Source of the DNA: Algoriphagus sanaruensis
GTDB lineage: Bacteria > Bacteroidota > Bacteroidia > Cytophagales > Cyclobacteriaceae
Assembly: GCF_001593605.1 (NCBI RefSeq)
Contig: NZ_CP012836.1
Coordinates: 1,240,001 to 1,304,000, forward strand
Direction of reading: 5' to 3'
Length of the DNA stretch: 64,000 nucleotides
The position numbers were made by a program, and so were the translations under genes. This document shows, piece by piece, positions 29,546-38,994 of this stretch; the first letter of the stretch is position 1; each line of letters starts with the position of its first letter. The notes below the pieces were generated by a model that searched no databases, was not told the DNA's origin, and saw nothing but the letters and a program-made list of their open reading frames with translations.

Positions 29546-32284
29546 ATGAGAATCAAATCAGTACCATTCTTTTTGCTCTTGGGTATGTTGATTATTGGAC
29601 TTGGTCCAGTTTTCCAGACCCAAGCCCAAACCAATGATCGGATTACGGGCTTTTTTCCAGGGGTGAGTTTTGAGCGTTTCGCTGAAAGTATCGAGCGGGA
29701 CACGCCATATCGTATTTACTTTAAGAAGTCGGATGTTCAAGACCTTAAAGTTTCTATTCAGGCTACGAATGACCGAATCGAGGATGTTTTGACAGCAGTC
29801 TTTGAAGGGACAGATCTGAAGTTCGCAATTTCAAAATCGAAAGAAGTCTTTGTGACCAAAGGGCAAGAAATCAAGGTTTCCTTTCCTTCGGATTTTTTTG
29901 AATTGGCACAATCGACCCGTTTTTCAGAAGGAAAACAGGATGAATTTGTTCGAAATCGACGCTATACCTTGGGGGTTCCAGGACCAGGAACAGAAGCGAC
30001 CATTACAGGTCAAGTGACTTCTTTGGAAAAAAACACACCGATCGAAGGCGCTGTGGTCTATGACAAAGAAAGCATGAGGCAAACAATCACCGATGCGGAA
30101 GGAAGGTACCGTCTTCTACTACCCAAAGGGAACCTAACGCTGATGATCCAAAATATCGGTGGCTATACCGAACAACGTCTCTTGGATCTTCAAGGCAATT
30201 CGGAACTCGATCTTACTATTGGAGAAAGTATATTTTCTCTAGGGGAAGTCGTGGTTCAATCAGGAGCCATCTCAAATATTTCTCGGCCCGAAATGGGTGT
30301 TCAATCGCTCACCGTGTCTCAGGTGAAAAAGCTGCCCGCTGTAATGGGAGAAGTGGATATTATCAAAGGACTACTAACCCTACCAGGAGTCAATACAGCA
30401 GGTGAAGCGAGTGTTGGATTTAATGTGCGAGGAGGAGCTGCAGATCAAAACTTGATTCTTTTAGGTCAACATACCCTCTTCAATCCTTCCCATTTATTTG
30501 GGTTTTTCTCCGCAGTCAATTCGGATATGGTCCAGGGGGTTGAACTATACAAGGCGGGAATTCCCGCTAATTATGGAGGTAGACTTTCTTCTGTTCTTCA
30601 GGTTACGCCAAAAGTTGGGCGGTCTGATAAAATCGGAGGATCAGGGGGAATAGGTCCGATGACCAGCCGATTGAGTTTGGATGGCCCTTTGGGTAAAAAG
30701 ACTAATTTTATTTTAGGAACTCGGCTTACCTATTCGGATTGGTTATTGGATTTTTTAGAAGATCGGGCAGATTTAGGAGCGAGTCGTGCTTTCTTTTCGG
30801 ATTTCAATGGAGTGATTCAGCATGAACTTGGATCCAATGACAAGCTTGAATTATCGGCATATTTCAGCAAGGACAGATTCCAATTTGATCCGGATACAGT
30901 CTATTCCTATGCTAATCAAAATGTTGCCCTTTCTTGGACTCATTATTTTAATGATCAATTGGAAGCTACGTTTTCTGTTGGTCAGGACGGCTATCAATTT
31001 GATGTTCAAGGAGAAGATAATTTGCTGAATGCCTATCAATACCAATTTGGGTTAAAACAGCAGTTTTTAAAGGCACAGTTTAGACAAGAAAAAGGTGATA
31101 GGCATGTGCTCAGCTATGGCCTTCATGCCATTCGAATTCAGCTCAATCCCGGAGAGATTAATCCTTATGGGGTAGAAAGTATTGTCATTCCTGAAAAAGT
31201 AGAGGATGAGCAAGGAATTGATGCGTCCATTTTCTTTGGAGATGAGTTTGAGATTAACGACCAATGGACGGTAAGTGGTGGCTTAAGGTATAATCTTTTC
31301 AGTGCTTTGGGACCTAGAAATGTTCCCCAATATGCGGAAGGTGCGCCTTATTTACCTGAGAATATTATTGGTGAAGAAAGCTTTAGCAAAGGCAAATGGA
31401 TGAAGACTTATCATGGTCCTGAGTTTAGGCTTTCTGCGCGATATGCTCTCAATAACTGGTCCTCGCTCAAGGCAGGGGTCAATTCCATGCGTCAAAATAT
31501 CCACTTGCTGAGCAACTCTTCCGTAATTACCCCGACAGACACTTGGAAGTTGAGTGATTCATTTATCCGACCTCAGCGAGGGATTCAATATGCCCTTGGA
31601 TACTTTAGAAATCTGGAACAAAATCGAATTGAATTTTCTGCAGAGGTGTATTACAGAACCATGCAAAATCTGCTTGATTACCGATCAGGGGCTACCATTG
31701 TCCTTAACAAGCGCATCGAGCAAGATGTGCTTCTCACTAGGGGTAAATCTTATGGTTTGGAATTGTTTCTACGAAAAAATACCGGAACCGTAAATGGTTC
31801 GATTTCTTATACCTACAGCAGGTCTTTGTTGCAAACTGATCCTTCGGAGCAAAAAGAGCAAATTAATGGCTCGTCTTGGTATTCCAGCAATTTCGATCAG
31901 CCGCACACAGCCAATGTGGTGCTAAATGTCGAAATGAGCCGTCGGGTAAATTCAACCTTTGCAGGAAAATACAGTACCGGTCGACCGGTTACTTTGCCAA
32001 TCTCCAAATTTGAATACGGTGGGTCTGAGCGAGTTTATTTTTCTGAACGAAATGGCTTCAGAGTTCCGGATTATTTCCGATTGGATTGGTCAGTAAATCT
32101 GGAGGGGAATCATAAAGTCAAAAAACTCGCACATGGCTCATGGTCATTTGGGATCTACAATATTCTGGGAAGAAATAATGTCTACTCGGTTTACTTCATT
32201 CCAGAAAATGGGAAGTTGCAAGGCTACCAGCTTTCCATTTTTGCCAGTCAGATTCCATTCATTACCTATAATTTCAAATTCTAA
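29546..32284 (+). CDS. TonB-dependent outer-membrane receptor with STN and carboxypeptidase-like domains
   Basis: A 912-residue outer-membrane transporter. Order: signal peptide (1-27, cut near TQAQT); an STN (secretin/TonB short N-terminal) domain at about 30-110; a CarboxypepD_reg-like beta domain at about 150-230 (ATITGQVTSLEKNTPIEGAV, ITDAEGRYRLLLPKG); a plug at about 235-360 (GFNVRGGAADQNLILLGQHT); then a barrel of about 550 residues ending in the aromatic strand IPFITYNFKF. The substrate is not known. There is no SusD partner; two DUF4249 lipoproteins follow instead. Its stop overlaps the next ATG (TAATG), which indicates translational coupling. An STN domain often signals to a FecR-type anti-sigma factor, but none lies nearby. 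Confidence 0.92.
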   Translation: MRIKSVPFFLLLGMLIIGLGPVFQTQAQTNDRITGFFPGVSFERFAESIERDTPYRIYFKKSDVQDLKVSIQATNDRIEDVLTAVFEGTDLKFAISKSKEVFVTKGQEIKVSFPSDFFELAQSTRFSEGKQDEFVRNRRYTLGVPGPGTEATITGQVTSLEKNTPIEGAVVYDKESMRQTITDAEGRYRLLLPKGNLTLMIQNIGGYTEQRLLDLQGNSELDLTIGESIFSLGEVVVQSGAISNISRPEMGVQSLTVSQVKKLPAVMGEVDIIKGLLTLPGVNTAGEASVGFNVRGGAADQNLILLGQHTLFNPSHLFGFFSAVNSDMVQGVELYKAGIPANYGGRLSSVLQVTPKVGRSDKIGGSGGIGPMTSRLSLDGPLGKKTNFILGTRLTYSDWLLDFLEDRADLGASRAFFSDFNGVIQHELGSNDKLELSAYFSKDRFQFDPDTVYSYANQNVALSWTHYFNDQLEATFSVGQDGYQFDVQGEDNLLNAYQYQFGLKQQFLKAQFRQEKGDRHVLSYGLHAIRIQLNPGEINPYGVESIVIPEKVEDEQGIDASIFFGDEFEINDQWTVSGGLRYNLFSALGPRNVPQYAEGAPYLPENIIGEESFSKGKWMKTYHGPEFRLSARYALNNWSSLKAGVNSMRQNIHLLSNSSVITPTDTWKLSDSFIRPQRGIQYALGYFRNLEQNRIEFSAEVYYRTMQNLLDYRSGATIVLNKRIEQDVLLTRGKSYGLELFLRKNTGTVNGSISYTYSRSLLQTDPSEQKEQINGSSWYSSNFDQPHTANVVLNVEMSRRVNSTFAGKYSTGRPVTLPISKFEYGGSERVYFSERNGFRVPDYFRLDWSVNLEGNHKVKKLAHGSWSFGIYNILGRNNVYSVYFIPENGKLQGYQLSIFASQIPFITYNFKF

Positions 32285-33438
32285 TGCGGGTAGTTTACTG
32301 GATAGCGTTGGGTTTTCTATTCCTTTTTCAGGGATGTAGGACACCTTTTGATCCGGAAATTCCTGCCCGTAATAATTCGCTTCTTGTGGTCGAGGGATAT
32401 TTGGACACGGAAGGGAAAAAAAGTGAATTGAAGTTGAGTAAGACCGTTTCTCTGGGTTCTGAGACAACATTTTCTCCTGAGGTCAATGCTAGTGTGCAAT
32501 TAGTATCGAGCAATGGTCAAACCTTCGGACTGGAGGAAACAGCCCCTGGGACTTACATTTTCGAATCGGATATCGAGGAATCCAATACCTACATTCTAGA
32601 GATAATTCTTCGAAATGGAGATCGGTTTCAATCTGAAAGCTTGCAACCGATCATAACTCCTGAAATTTTGGATATTGGATTTCAAAAGGATGAAGAGGGA
32701 GTGGAGGTATTTATTTCCACCAAGGGAGATGATAATGCGGATGATTTCCTCTGGACGTATGAGGAGGCATGGATTTATCGACCAAGAATTCGAGTTCCTT
32801 ACATCTATGATGAAAGGATCAGAGATGTACGAGATCGCTCGGATGAGGAGCAAATTGCGCTCTGTTTTAAAAGGGAGCGTAGCCCGGATATTTTGTTGGA
32901 AACTAGCTCCCGATTCCAAGAACAAGTCGTTTTCAAAAAGACGATTACAGAGATTCCGACTGGTAATGAGCGAATTATGGAGCGATACAGCATCTTGGTT
33001 TCGCAAAAAGCGATTGAGCAAGACGCCGTCAAGTTTTGGGAAATTCTTAAGAAAAACACCGAAGACATCGGTTCAATATTTAGCCCGCTTCCGTCCTTAA
33101 TTGGAGGAAATGTATACAGTGTGGATGATCAAAGTATCCCAGTGATTGGTCAGGTAAGTCTTGGCGTGGTTCGTGAAAGAAGGATTTACATCAATCTTAC
33201 CGATGTGTCCCCTTGGGGATATCTGGATCCACAGTTTAATAACTGTATCATTGAACAAGAAGCCGTTTTAAAGGAATTTTATGATCCCATTTTTACCAAT
33301 CCAGAAGTGTTGCCTGCCAGACCTTTAATCCCGCCAGGAGGTACTGTTATTCTAGGATACTTTGCTACTGATAAAAGATGTGCGGATTGTACGTTGTATG
33401 CCTCTCGTGTAAAACCAGACTTTTGGGAAGATGAGTAA
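32284..33438 (+). CDS. DUF4249 surface lipoprotein (copy 1)
   Basis: A 384-residue lipoprotein. The N-terminus MRVVYWIALGFLFLFQGC has a lipobox with C18. The DUF4249 pattern follows: PFDPEIPARNNSLLVVEGYL, DTEGKKSELKLSKTVSLG, and the C-terminal core with ERIMERYSILVSQKAIEQDA, SPLPSLIGGNVYSVDD and SPWGYLDPQFNNC, ending in a C-x-x-C pair (CADCTLYASR). Function is unknown; DUF4249 proteins usually follow TonB receptors, so a role as cell-surface binding partner is inferred. The start overlaps the receptor stop by one base and its end overlaps copy 2 by 8 bases. Confidence 0.92.
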   Translation: MRVVYWIALGFLFLFQGCRTPFDPEIPARNNSLLVVEGYLDTEGKKSELKLSKTVSLGSETTFSPEVNASVQLVSSNGQTFGLEETAPGTYIFESDIEESNTYILEIILRNGDRFQSESLQPIITPEILDIGFQKDEEGVEVFISTKGDDNADDFLWTYEEAWIYRPRIRVPYIYDERIRDVRDRSDEEQIALCFKRERSPDILLETSSRFQEQVVFKKTITEIPTGNERIMERYSILVSQKAIEQDAVKFWEILKKNTEDIGSIFSPLPSLIGGNVYSVDDQSIPVIGQVSLGVVRERRIYINLTDVSPWGYLDPQFNNCIIEQEAVLKEFYDPIFTNPEVLPARPLIPPGGTVILGYFATDKRCADCTLYASRVKPDFWEDE

Positions 33439-34672
33439 AAATCACAGAAATAGAAGTGGATTAAGTTCTAGCTTTTTAAAATTTCAGAAAAGAGGACCAC
33501 TCCTTTCCTTATCGTTCAATAGGAAGTGGAAAGGCCTTGTTTGGCTGTTTCCAATTCTTTTTGCCCTTTCTTGCAGACTCCCGTATGATCCAGAAATTCC
33601 TTCTGAGGAGACGAGTGTCTTGGTTGTGGAGGGATATCTAGATACCGAAGGGACAAAAAGTGAGTTGAAACTTAGCCGAACAGTCAGTCTAGGAGCCTCA
33701 CAAACTCAAAACCCAGTTTCCGGAGCAATTGTGGAAGTGGTAGCGGCGGGCGGTGATCGATTTGGTCTTATTGAACAAAAGGCCGGCACCTATGTATTCG
33801 AATACAATGTGCAAGAAGCGGAAACCTATCAATTAGAGATTCAATTGCCTACTGGAGAGCGATTTGAATCCAAACCGATTCAGCCATTAGTGACTCCCGA
33901 AATTATTGATGCAGGATTTATCCGTGATGAGGAAGGGGTGGAGATTTATATCTCGACTCAAGGTGATGAACAAGCCGATGATTTTTTGTGGACCTATGAA
34001 GAAACTTGGATTTACAGACCTCGAATTCGAACATCTTACATCTTTGATGAGCAAATCGGGACGGTTCGCACTCGAACTGATGAAGATCAAAATGCACTTT
34101 GTTACAAGTCTGTAACCAGTCCAGATATTTTATTGGAGACAAGTTCCAGATTTCAGGATCAGGTTGTTTTTCAAAAAACCATCTCTGAAATCCCGAAAGG
34201 CGATGAGCGGATTATGGAGCGATACAGTATTCTAATTTCCCAAAAGGCAATTGATCAAGAAGCAGTTCAATTCTGGGAGATTCTGAAAAAAAATACAGAA
34301 GATGTGGGCTCCATTTTCAGTCCTCTTCCTTCCTTGATTGGTGGAAATATCTACAGCTTGGATGATTCCAAAACAGCAGTCATCGGGCAAGTGAGTATGG
34401 GGGTCGTGAGACAGATACGGATTTACGTAAACCTTGAAGATGTGTCTCCTTGGGGATATGTAGACCCTCAGTTTAATGATTGTGTGATTGGGGAGGAAGC
34501 AGTGATGCGGAATGATTATGCGACCATTTTTGGAAATGGGACCATTGTGCCTGCTCGGGAATTGATGGTAGGAACTACGATTGTTGGATATTATCCGGCG
34601 GATCGAAAATGTGTGGATTGTACCTTATATGCGACTAGAGGTCTCCCAGATTTTTGGGAGGAAAAAGATTGA
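33431..34672 (+). CDS. DUF4249 surface lipoprotein (copy 2)
   Basis: A 413-residue paralogue of the preceding gene; the two read nearly the same over the C-terminal half (ILLETSSRFQDQVVFQKTIS, EILKKNTEDVGSIFSPLPSL, SPWGYVDPQFNDC, CVDCTLYATR). Differences cluster in the middle and in loops. Its lipobox (LFALSC, C48) is preceded by an unusually long basic N-region; no internal ATG gives a shorter form, so either the leader is truly long or a TTG start is used. The ATG overlaps copy 1 by 8 bases (ATGAGTAA). The next gene starts 3 bases later. Confidence 0.9.
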   Translation: MSKNHRNRSGLSSSFLKFQKRGPLLSLSFNRKWKGLVWLFPILFALSCRLPYDPEIPSEETSVLVVEGYLDTEGTKSELKLSRTVSLGASQTQNPVSGAIVEVVAAGGDRFGLIEQKAGTYVFEYNVQEAETYQLEIQLPTGERFESKPIQPLVTPEIIDAGFIRDEEGVEIYISTQGDEQADDFLWTYEETWIYRPRIRTSYIFDEQIGTVRTRTDEDQNALCYKSVTSPDILLETSSRFQDQVVFQKTISEIPKGDERIMERYSILISQKAIDQEAVQFWEILKKNTEDVGSIFSPLPSLIGGNIYSLDDSKTAVIGQVSMGVVRQIRIYVNLEDVSPWGYVDPQFNDCVIGEEAVMRNDYATIFGNGTIVPARELMVGTTIVGYYPADRKCVDCTLYATRGLPDFWEEKD

Positions 34673-34675
34673 GCT

Positions 34676-36265
34676 ATGAAACGAAACATGAAATTAATTT
34701 ATCGTTCATTTTGTCTGATTTTCCTGATCCAAGTTTGGGGAGGAAAGGTGTTTTCGCAGCAACTTGAGACAGTTCAATTTTCCACTCCAAAAACGCTGTA
34801 TTTCTCAGGAGAGAAAATTTGGCTTGAAGCTGAAGTCCGCTCAGGCAGTGATGCTTCTCCATCCCAATTAGTGTATGCGGAATTGGTGGATGATCAATCT
34901 CGGTCTCGTGCGTATGTCATGTTGCCTTTGGAGCAAGGAAAAGCCACTAACTATTTGACCATTCCTGATAATCTGCCTTCGGCGAATTATTTGCTTCGTG
35001 TCTATACAAGGACAAGTCCTTACCTCAGTTTGGACAAAGGAATAGCTCAACAATTCGTAACGGTAATCAACCCGATGGTTCCGCCTGCACCTTCTAAAAA
35101 CAAATCGGAGGCCAGGAGAATCTTGCCAAAAGCAGAGGCTCAAATTCAAACCGCTGATCAGCTTCAAGCTATTTTAAAAAATTCAAGTTCTGGAGCCCAA
35201 GCAGTTGGTGTTTCCATAGCCAATCCATTTTTGACTGGAGAGCAAGAGCAAATTCCAAGTTCGATTTATACGGAATTAGATTCAAAGCCCCTGTTGCCTG
35301 AACTTTTTGGTCATATTCTGGAGGTGAAAGTTCCCGAGCCCGACACAAGTAAGACGTATTTTATTTCAGTTCATGGAAAGCAAAGTTCTCTATACACTGC
35401 TCATCCCAATGCCCAAGGCAGCATGTTTGTGGATATTGGGGGATTGAAGCATTGGGATAAAGTAATTCTCCAGCTCGAAGATGGAAGTGAAATGCCTGGG
35501 ATCGAGATTATTCCGCCAGTTGTCCAGACCAAATTCCGAGCGGATTTCACTTTTCCAGAGCTTAGTCTTACAAAAGAGGATTTGGTTTTTTTAGAAACTT
35601 GGCTTAAGGCTTCCAGAATTGAGACCTATTTTACTGAGCGATATTCGACAGATTCGGTTCAGATCGTGACAGGCTTTGTGGCTGATTACACCTATTTATT
35701 GGATGACTACACGCGATTTGAAACTGTGGAAACAGTGCTTAAGGAATATGTGCCCAGCGTTGCTGTCAGGAGTCGGGATAAGAAAAAAGAATTTCGTCTG
35801 ATTGATATGGCCAAAAACATGGTATTTGAAAGCAATCCCCTCATTTTGGTGGATGCCATGCCGGTGTTTGATTCCAATTTGTTGGCGATTTTTAACCCAA
35901 AGCAATTTCAAAAACTCGAAATTTTAAATCGGGAGTTTTACTTGAATGATCGAACATATCCTGGGGTATTAAGCTTTTCCAGTTACTTGAATAATTTCGG
36001 ACTGTTCCCTTTGGCTGATCAAGCTCGGTTTTTTGATTATTTAGGACAACGTCCTGCTGTGGAATTGAAGCGAGATCAGTTTGTTCGGAAAATTTCTGAA
36101 GCTCATGTCCCAGATTGGAGAGGGGTTTTATGGTGGAATAATTCTTCCTCTGACTTAGATCAGCTAGAAAAGCCAGCGCTTCCTGGAGTGTATGTGTTAT
36201 GGAAAAGAGTGGAAGACACTTCAGGCAAAAGCAAAGTGATAGCTTCTTATTTTCAACTCGATTAA
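34676..36265 (+). CDS. Exported MG2-domain protein
   Basis: A 529-residue exported protein with a signal peptide (residues 1-27, cut near FSQQL). The N-terminal region (about 30-130) matches a macroglobulin MG2-type domain: FSTPKTLYFSGEKIWLEAEV, QLVYAELVDDQSRSRAYVML, NLPSANYLLRVYTR. The rest has further beta-rich segments and IDMAKNMVFESNPLILVDAM, which resembles plug-like or carboxypeptidase-like domains seen in TonB-linked proteins. Function unknown; it is the last gene of the TonB/DUF4249 operon, only 3 bases after copy 2. Its 3' end faces the next gene with a 2-base gap and no terminator. Confidence 0.82.
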   Translation: MKRNMKLIYRSFCLIFLIQVWGGKVFSQQLETVQFSTPKTLYFSGEKIWLEAEVRSGSDASPSQLVYAELVDDQSRSRAYVMLPLEQGKATNYLTIPDNLPSANYLLRVYTRTSPYLSLDKGIAQQFVTVINPMVPPAPSKNKSEARRILPKAEAQIQTADQLQAILKNSSSGAQAVGVSIANPFLTGEQEQIPSSIYTELDSKPLLPELFGHILEVKVPEPDTSKTYFISVHGKQSSLYTAHPNAQGSMFVDIGGLKHWDKVILQLEDGSEMPGIEIIPPVVQTKFRADFTFPELSLTKEDLVFLETWLKASRIETYFTERYSTDSVQIVTGFVADYTYLLDDYTRFETVETVLKEYVPSVAVRSRDKKKEFRLIDMAKNMVFESNPLILVDAMPVFDSNLLAIFNPKQFQKLEILNREFYLNDRTYPGVLSFSSYLNNFGLFPLADQARFFDYLGQRPAVELKRDQFVRKISEAHVPDWRGVLWWNNSSSDLDQLEKPALPGVYVLWKRVEDTSGKSKVIASYFQLD

Positions 36266-36267
36266 TC

Positions 36268-38955
36268 CTACTCAGGCATTACATATTCCAGAATTCTATT
36301 TCCTGAGCGGGTTCGAATAAAATACTGCTTGGATTTGGCTTGGTGACTGATTTGTATTTCTCCTTCGCTTTCAAGCGGAGTTGCCGTTAGCATTGCGCCT
36401 TTCCAATCATACAAAAATCCAAATCCCTGCTCTGAATCCGTAACCAAGAGGATTTTCCGCTCTGAACCAAAATCAACAAATCGAATCCAACTTTCCCCGG
36501 TTTGAGGGATGGTAAATAGGAGACTTTCCGATTCATTTAGAATTTGAGTTCGGTTAAACTGTTTGTTTGCAATCAAAAAAGTGCTGCCAAATAGGTCGCC
36601 GATCAGTGAAAAGCGATCATCTCGATTTTCTTTTACAAGTTGGTTTCGGTATCGAATTTCTCCTCCAAATCCGGCCTGAATTACTTCTCCCGTGGTCGAG
36701 ATCGCTGAAATCTTTAAAAAACCTGCATCTGGAGTGATGGTGATCGGAGTGTTGATCTCAACTTGAAAATCTATTGGAGATCCGGTTTGATTTTCCCCTC
36801 TTCGGTTAAATAAATGTACTTTTCCATCCGAAGTTTGAACTGCCATAAAATCTCCTTTTCCCGGTACTCGAATATGAGTAGGAGGCGTTAATGCAGAAGA
36901 TTTCAAGGGTAGCGGATTCCAGCCTTCTAAGGCTTGTCCAGTTTTATCAAATAGCCAAAGATTTCCAGATTCACTTGCGGCAAAAAAACGGTAATCCCGA
37001 TTTTGGTCATAATCCACCAAATTGAGTTTGGAGAACTTTTCGCCTGCTTTGGTGATCGGAAATCCAGGTAAGGAATTACCTAAACGATCGATCCCATAGA
37101 TGCCGTCTGCAGTGGCAAATAGCAATTGCAATTTTCCGTTTTTGTAATAATCTATTTGGAAAACGTCAGATACAATCGGATTCTGTAAGGGAATCTCAAA
37201 TACTTTTTCTCCTTCCGAACTGAATAAATGGAGGGTGTGCTCTTCGGTTTGGACGACTAGATCTTCTGTTTGATCATTGAAATTGATGGCGATTTTAGGT
37301 CCATAAATCAAGCGCGAAGGAAGTTCAATTACTCGGTTAGCTTGAAGGATCAATGCATCAGATTCCTTTTTAGGAGCAGGGGCAGTCGCATTGAAAGGTA
37401 GTGAAAGGGTAGCTTCTGTTCGTTTTCCCAATTGATTTAATCGTAAGGAAAGATAAGGGAAGGCCAAAAAAGTGCTTCGGTGTTTTTGGAGGAAGGTGCT
37501 CCAAGAGGGATTGCTGGAATCGATCCATTGCTTCCAGATTTTTTCAAGGAAAATCGTTTCGCTAAAACCAGAGGCAGGGTCGATCGCCATCAAGGGTGAA
37601 TTAGGAGAATATGCCCAAGTATTGCTTGAATCAATATCATCCAATAGCATTTTCATGGCTAAGGCAGAATTGGCCATGATCAGCATATCGCCTCGAGTAG
37701 TCACATGTGTTTGTGGAAATCCTTGGAATTTTCCTTCAAAAAGATGTGCAGGAAACTCTTCCTCTGGAAAAAAAAGAATCTCATTTCCTAAATAGAAATC
37801 ATTGCTGGGTATTTCCTCTGTACCTCGAAATTCTTTCAGCATCGTCCATGCTTGCTCCGGATAATTGCTTCGAGCCAAAAGAACCTGATTGTCGGTTTGA
37901 TTGCCGATTTCTTCCAATTGCAGAAGATAAAGCTCACCGGTAAATGAGTCTAAAAATCCTCGATCGATCAGTTTGGTTTGGATCTCTCCCTGAACCGTTG
38001 ATTTTGGCGTGAATGCTGGATTTTTGAGTTTTTGAGTTTCAAAAATCCCATTCAGGTTGATTTGGGTTAATGCTTGTGTTCTATTTGAAATGAGTTTTTC
38101 AAAAGCCGGGAGATTCGCTTGAACTGAAGGCAAAAAGGAAGTAATCTGCTCCGCACTTGTGGTTCCTTTTAGGGCTAATTCAGTTTCGAGAAATTCAAGC
38201 TCCAAGCTTGTCCAATCTTTTCTTAGACCTAAGGAGGCAGAAAGGCGTGATTTGTTTTCCTGAGCAATCCCCTTCAAAAGTCTCGAAATGCCTTTCGAGG
38301 TTAAGATTAGCCTTGATTTACCAGTAAATGCTGATTCCTCATTCATGAGGGTTTTTAAGGTGTTTTCTCCTTGATTGAGGTAAGAACGGATAGCCTCTTC
38401 CACAAGAAACGAGGAGTTGGAAGCCAAAAGGACATGATTGATCAATGCAACTGTCCATGATGGTTCATCTTTATTAGACTGGAATTCCCAAATAGGTTGA
38501 TCGCTGTAGGTTCGAGTTTGGACAGTGGCGCTTGAGCCTACCAAGTTTTTGAATTCGGCAAGCAATTCCTCTGCTTGAGTCCCTCCAAAATTTACTGCAA
38601 ATAGGAGGCTGAAATTTTCCTTTCCTGTTCCGTGGTAGCTTATCGTGACTTGTTTGCCCCGAAGTGTATTTGAAATTTTTCCCGAAGAACCAGTTAGACT
38701 ATCCAAAAAAGTAACTTGTTCGGATAGCGTTTGAAAAGCTGGGAATTGGGAGAAAATCGCCCAAGAAGGATGCTGAACCCACTCATTCCATAACTGATCA
38801 GCTTGCGTAGTCTCCAGCGTAAAGACGGCTTCCTCAGAAATTAATTCGAGGGTGTTAATTTCTTTGGATTGAAAATAGGTCGAATAGATCCAAAATCCTC
38901 CCCCTGCCAAAAGGGTAAGTCCAAGTAGGATCAATAAGCTTTTCCAGATTTTCAA
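36268..38955 (-). CDS. Large membrane-anchored protein with N-terminal DUF3352-like part and C-terminal propeller-like repeats
   Basis: An 895-residue protein of unknown function. An N-terminal membrane helix (residues 5-27, LLILLGLTLLAGGGFWIYST) anchors it. Residues about 30-530 look DUF3352-like (ELISEEAVFTLETTQADQLW, SFLVEEAIRSYLN, a low-complexity extended fold). Residues about 560-895 hold repeated short strands of the form LHLFSSEGEKVFEIPL, IYGIDRLGNSLPGFPITKAG and LWLFDKTGQALEGWNPLPL, typical of a beta-propeller. It is a single gene ending 2 bases from the MG2 gene. mdh lies upstream on the same strand but is cut off by a terminator. Confidence 0.75.
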   Translation of the reverse strand: MKIWKSLLILLGLTLLAGGGFWIYSTYFQSKEINTLELISEEAVFTLETTQADQLWNEWVQHPSWAIFSQFPAFQTLSEQVTFLDSLTGSSGKISNTLRGKQVTISYHGTGKENFSLLFAVNFGGTQAEELLAEFKNLVGSSATVQTRTYSDQPIWEFQSNKDEPSWTVALINHVLLASNSSFLVEEAIRSYLNQGENTLKTLMNEESAFTGKSRLILTSKGISRLLKGIAQENKSRLSASLGLRKDWTSLELEFLETELALKGTTSAEQITSFLPSVQANLPAFEKLISNRTQALTQINLNGIFETQKLKNPAFTPKSTVQGEIQTKLIDRGFLDSFTGELYLLQLEEIGNQTDNQVLLARSNYPEQAWTMLKEFRGTEEIPSNDFYLGNEILFFPEEEFPAHLFEGKFQGFPQTHVTTRGDMLIMANSALAMKMLLDDIDSSNTWAYSPNSPLMAIDPASGFSETIFLEKIWKQWIDSSNPSWSTFLQKHRSTFLAFPYLSLRLNQLGKRTEATLSLPFNATAPAPKKESDALILQANRVIELPSRLIYGPKIAINFNDQTEDLVVQTEEHTLHLFSSEGEKVFEIPLQNPIVSDVFQIDYYKNGKLQLLFATADGIYGIDRLGNSLPGFPITKAGEKFSKLNLVDYDQNRDYRFFAASESGNLWLFDKTGQALEGWNPLPLKSSALTPPTHIRVPGKGDFMAVQTSDGKVHLFNRRGENQTGSPIDFQVEINTPITITPDAGFLKISAISTTGEVIQAGFGGEIRYRNQLVKENRDDRFSLIGDLFGSTFLIANKQFNRTQILNESESLLFTIPQTGESWIRFVDFGSERKILLVTDSEQGFGFLYDWKGAMLTATPLESEGEIQISHQAKSKQYFIRTRSGNRILEYVMPE

Positions 38956-38994
38956 GGTATTGAACAGGTGATTGGGATGATTCAGCTAGTATAC

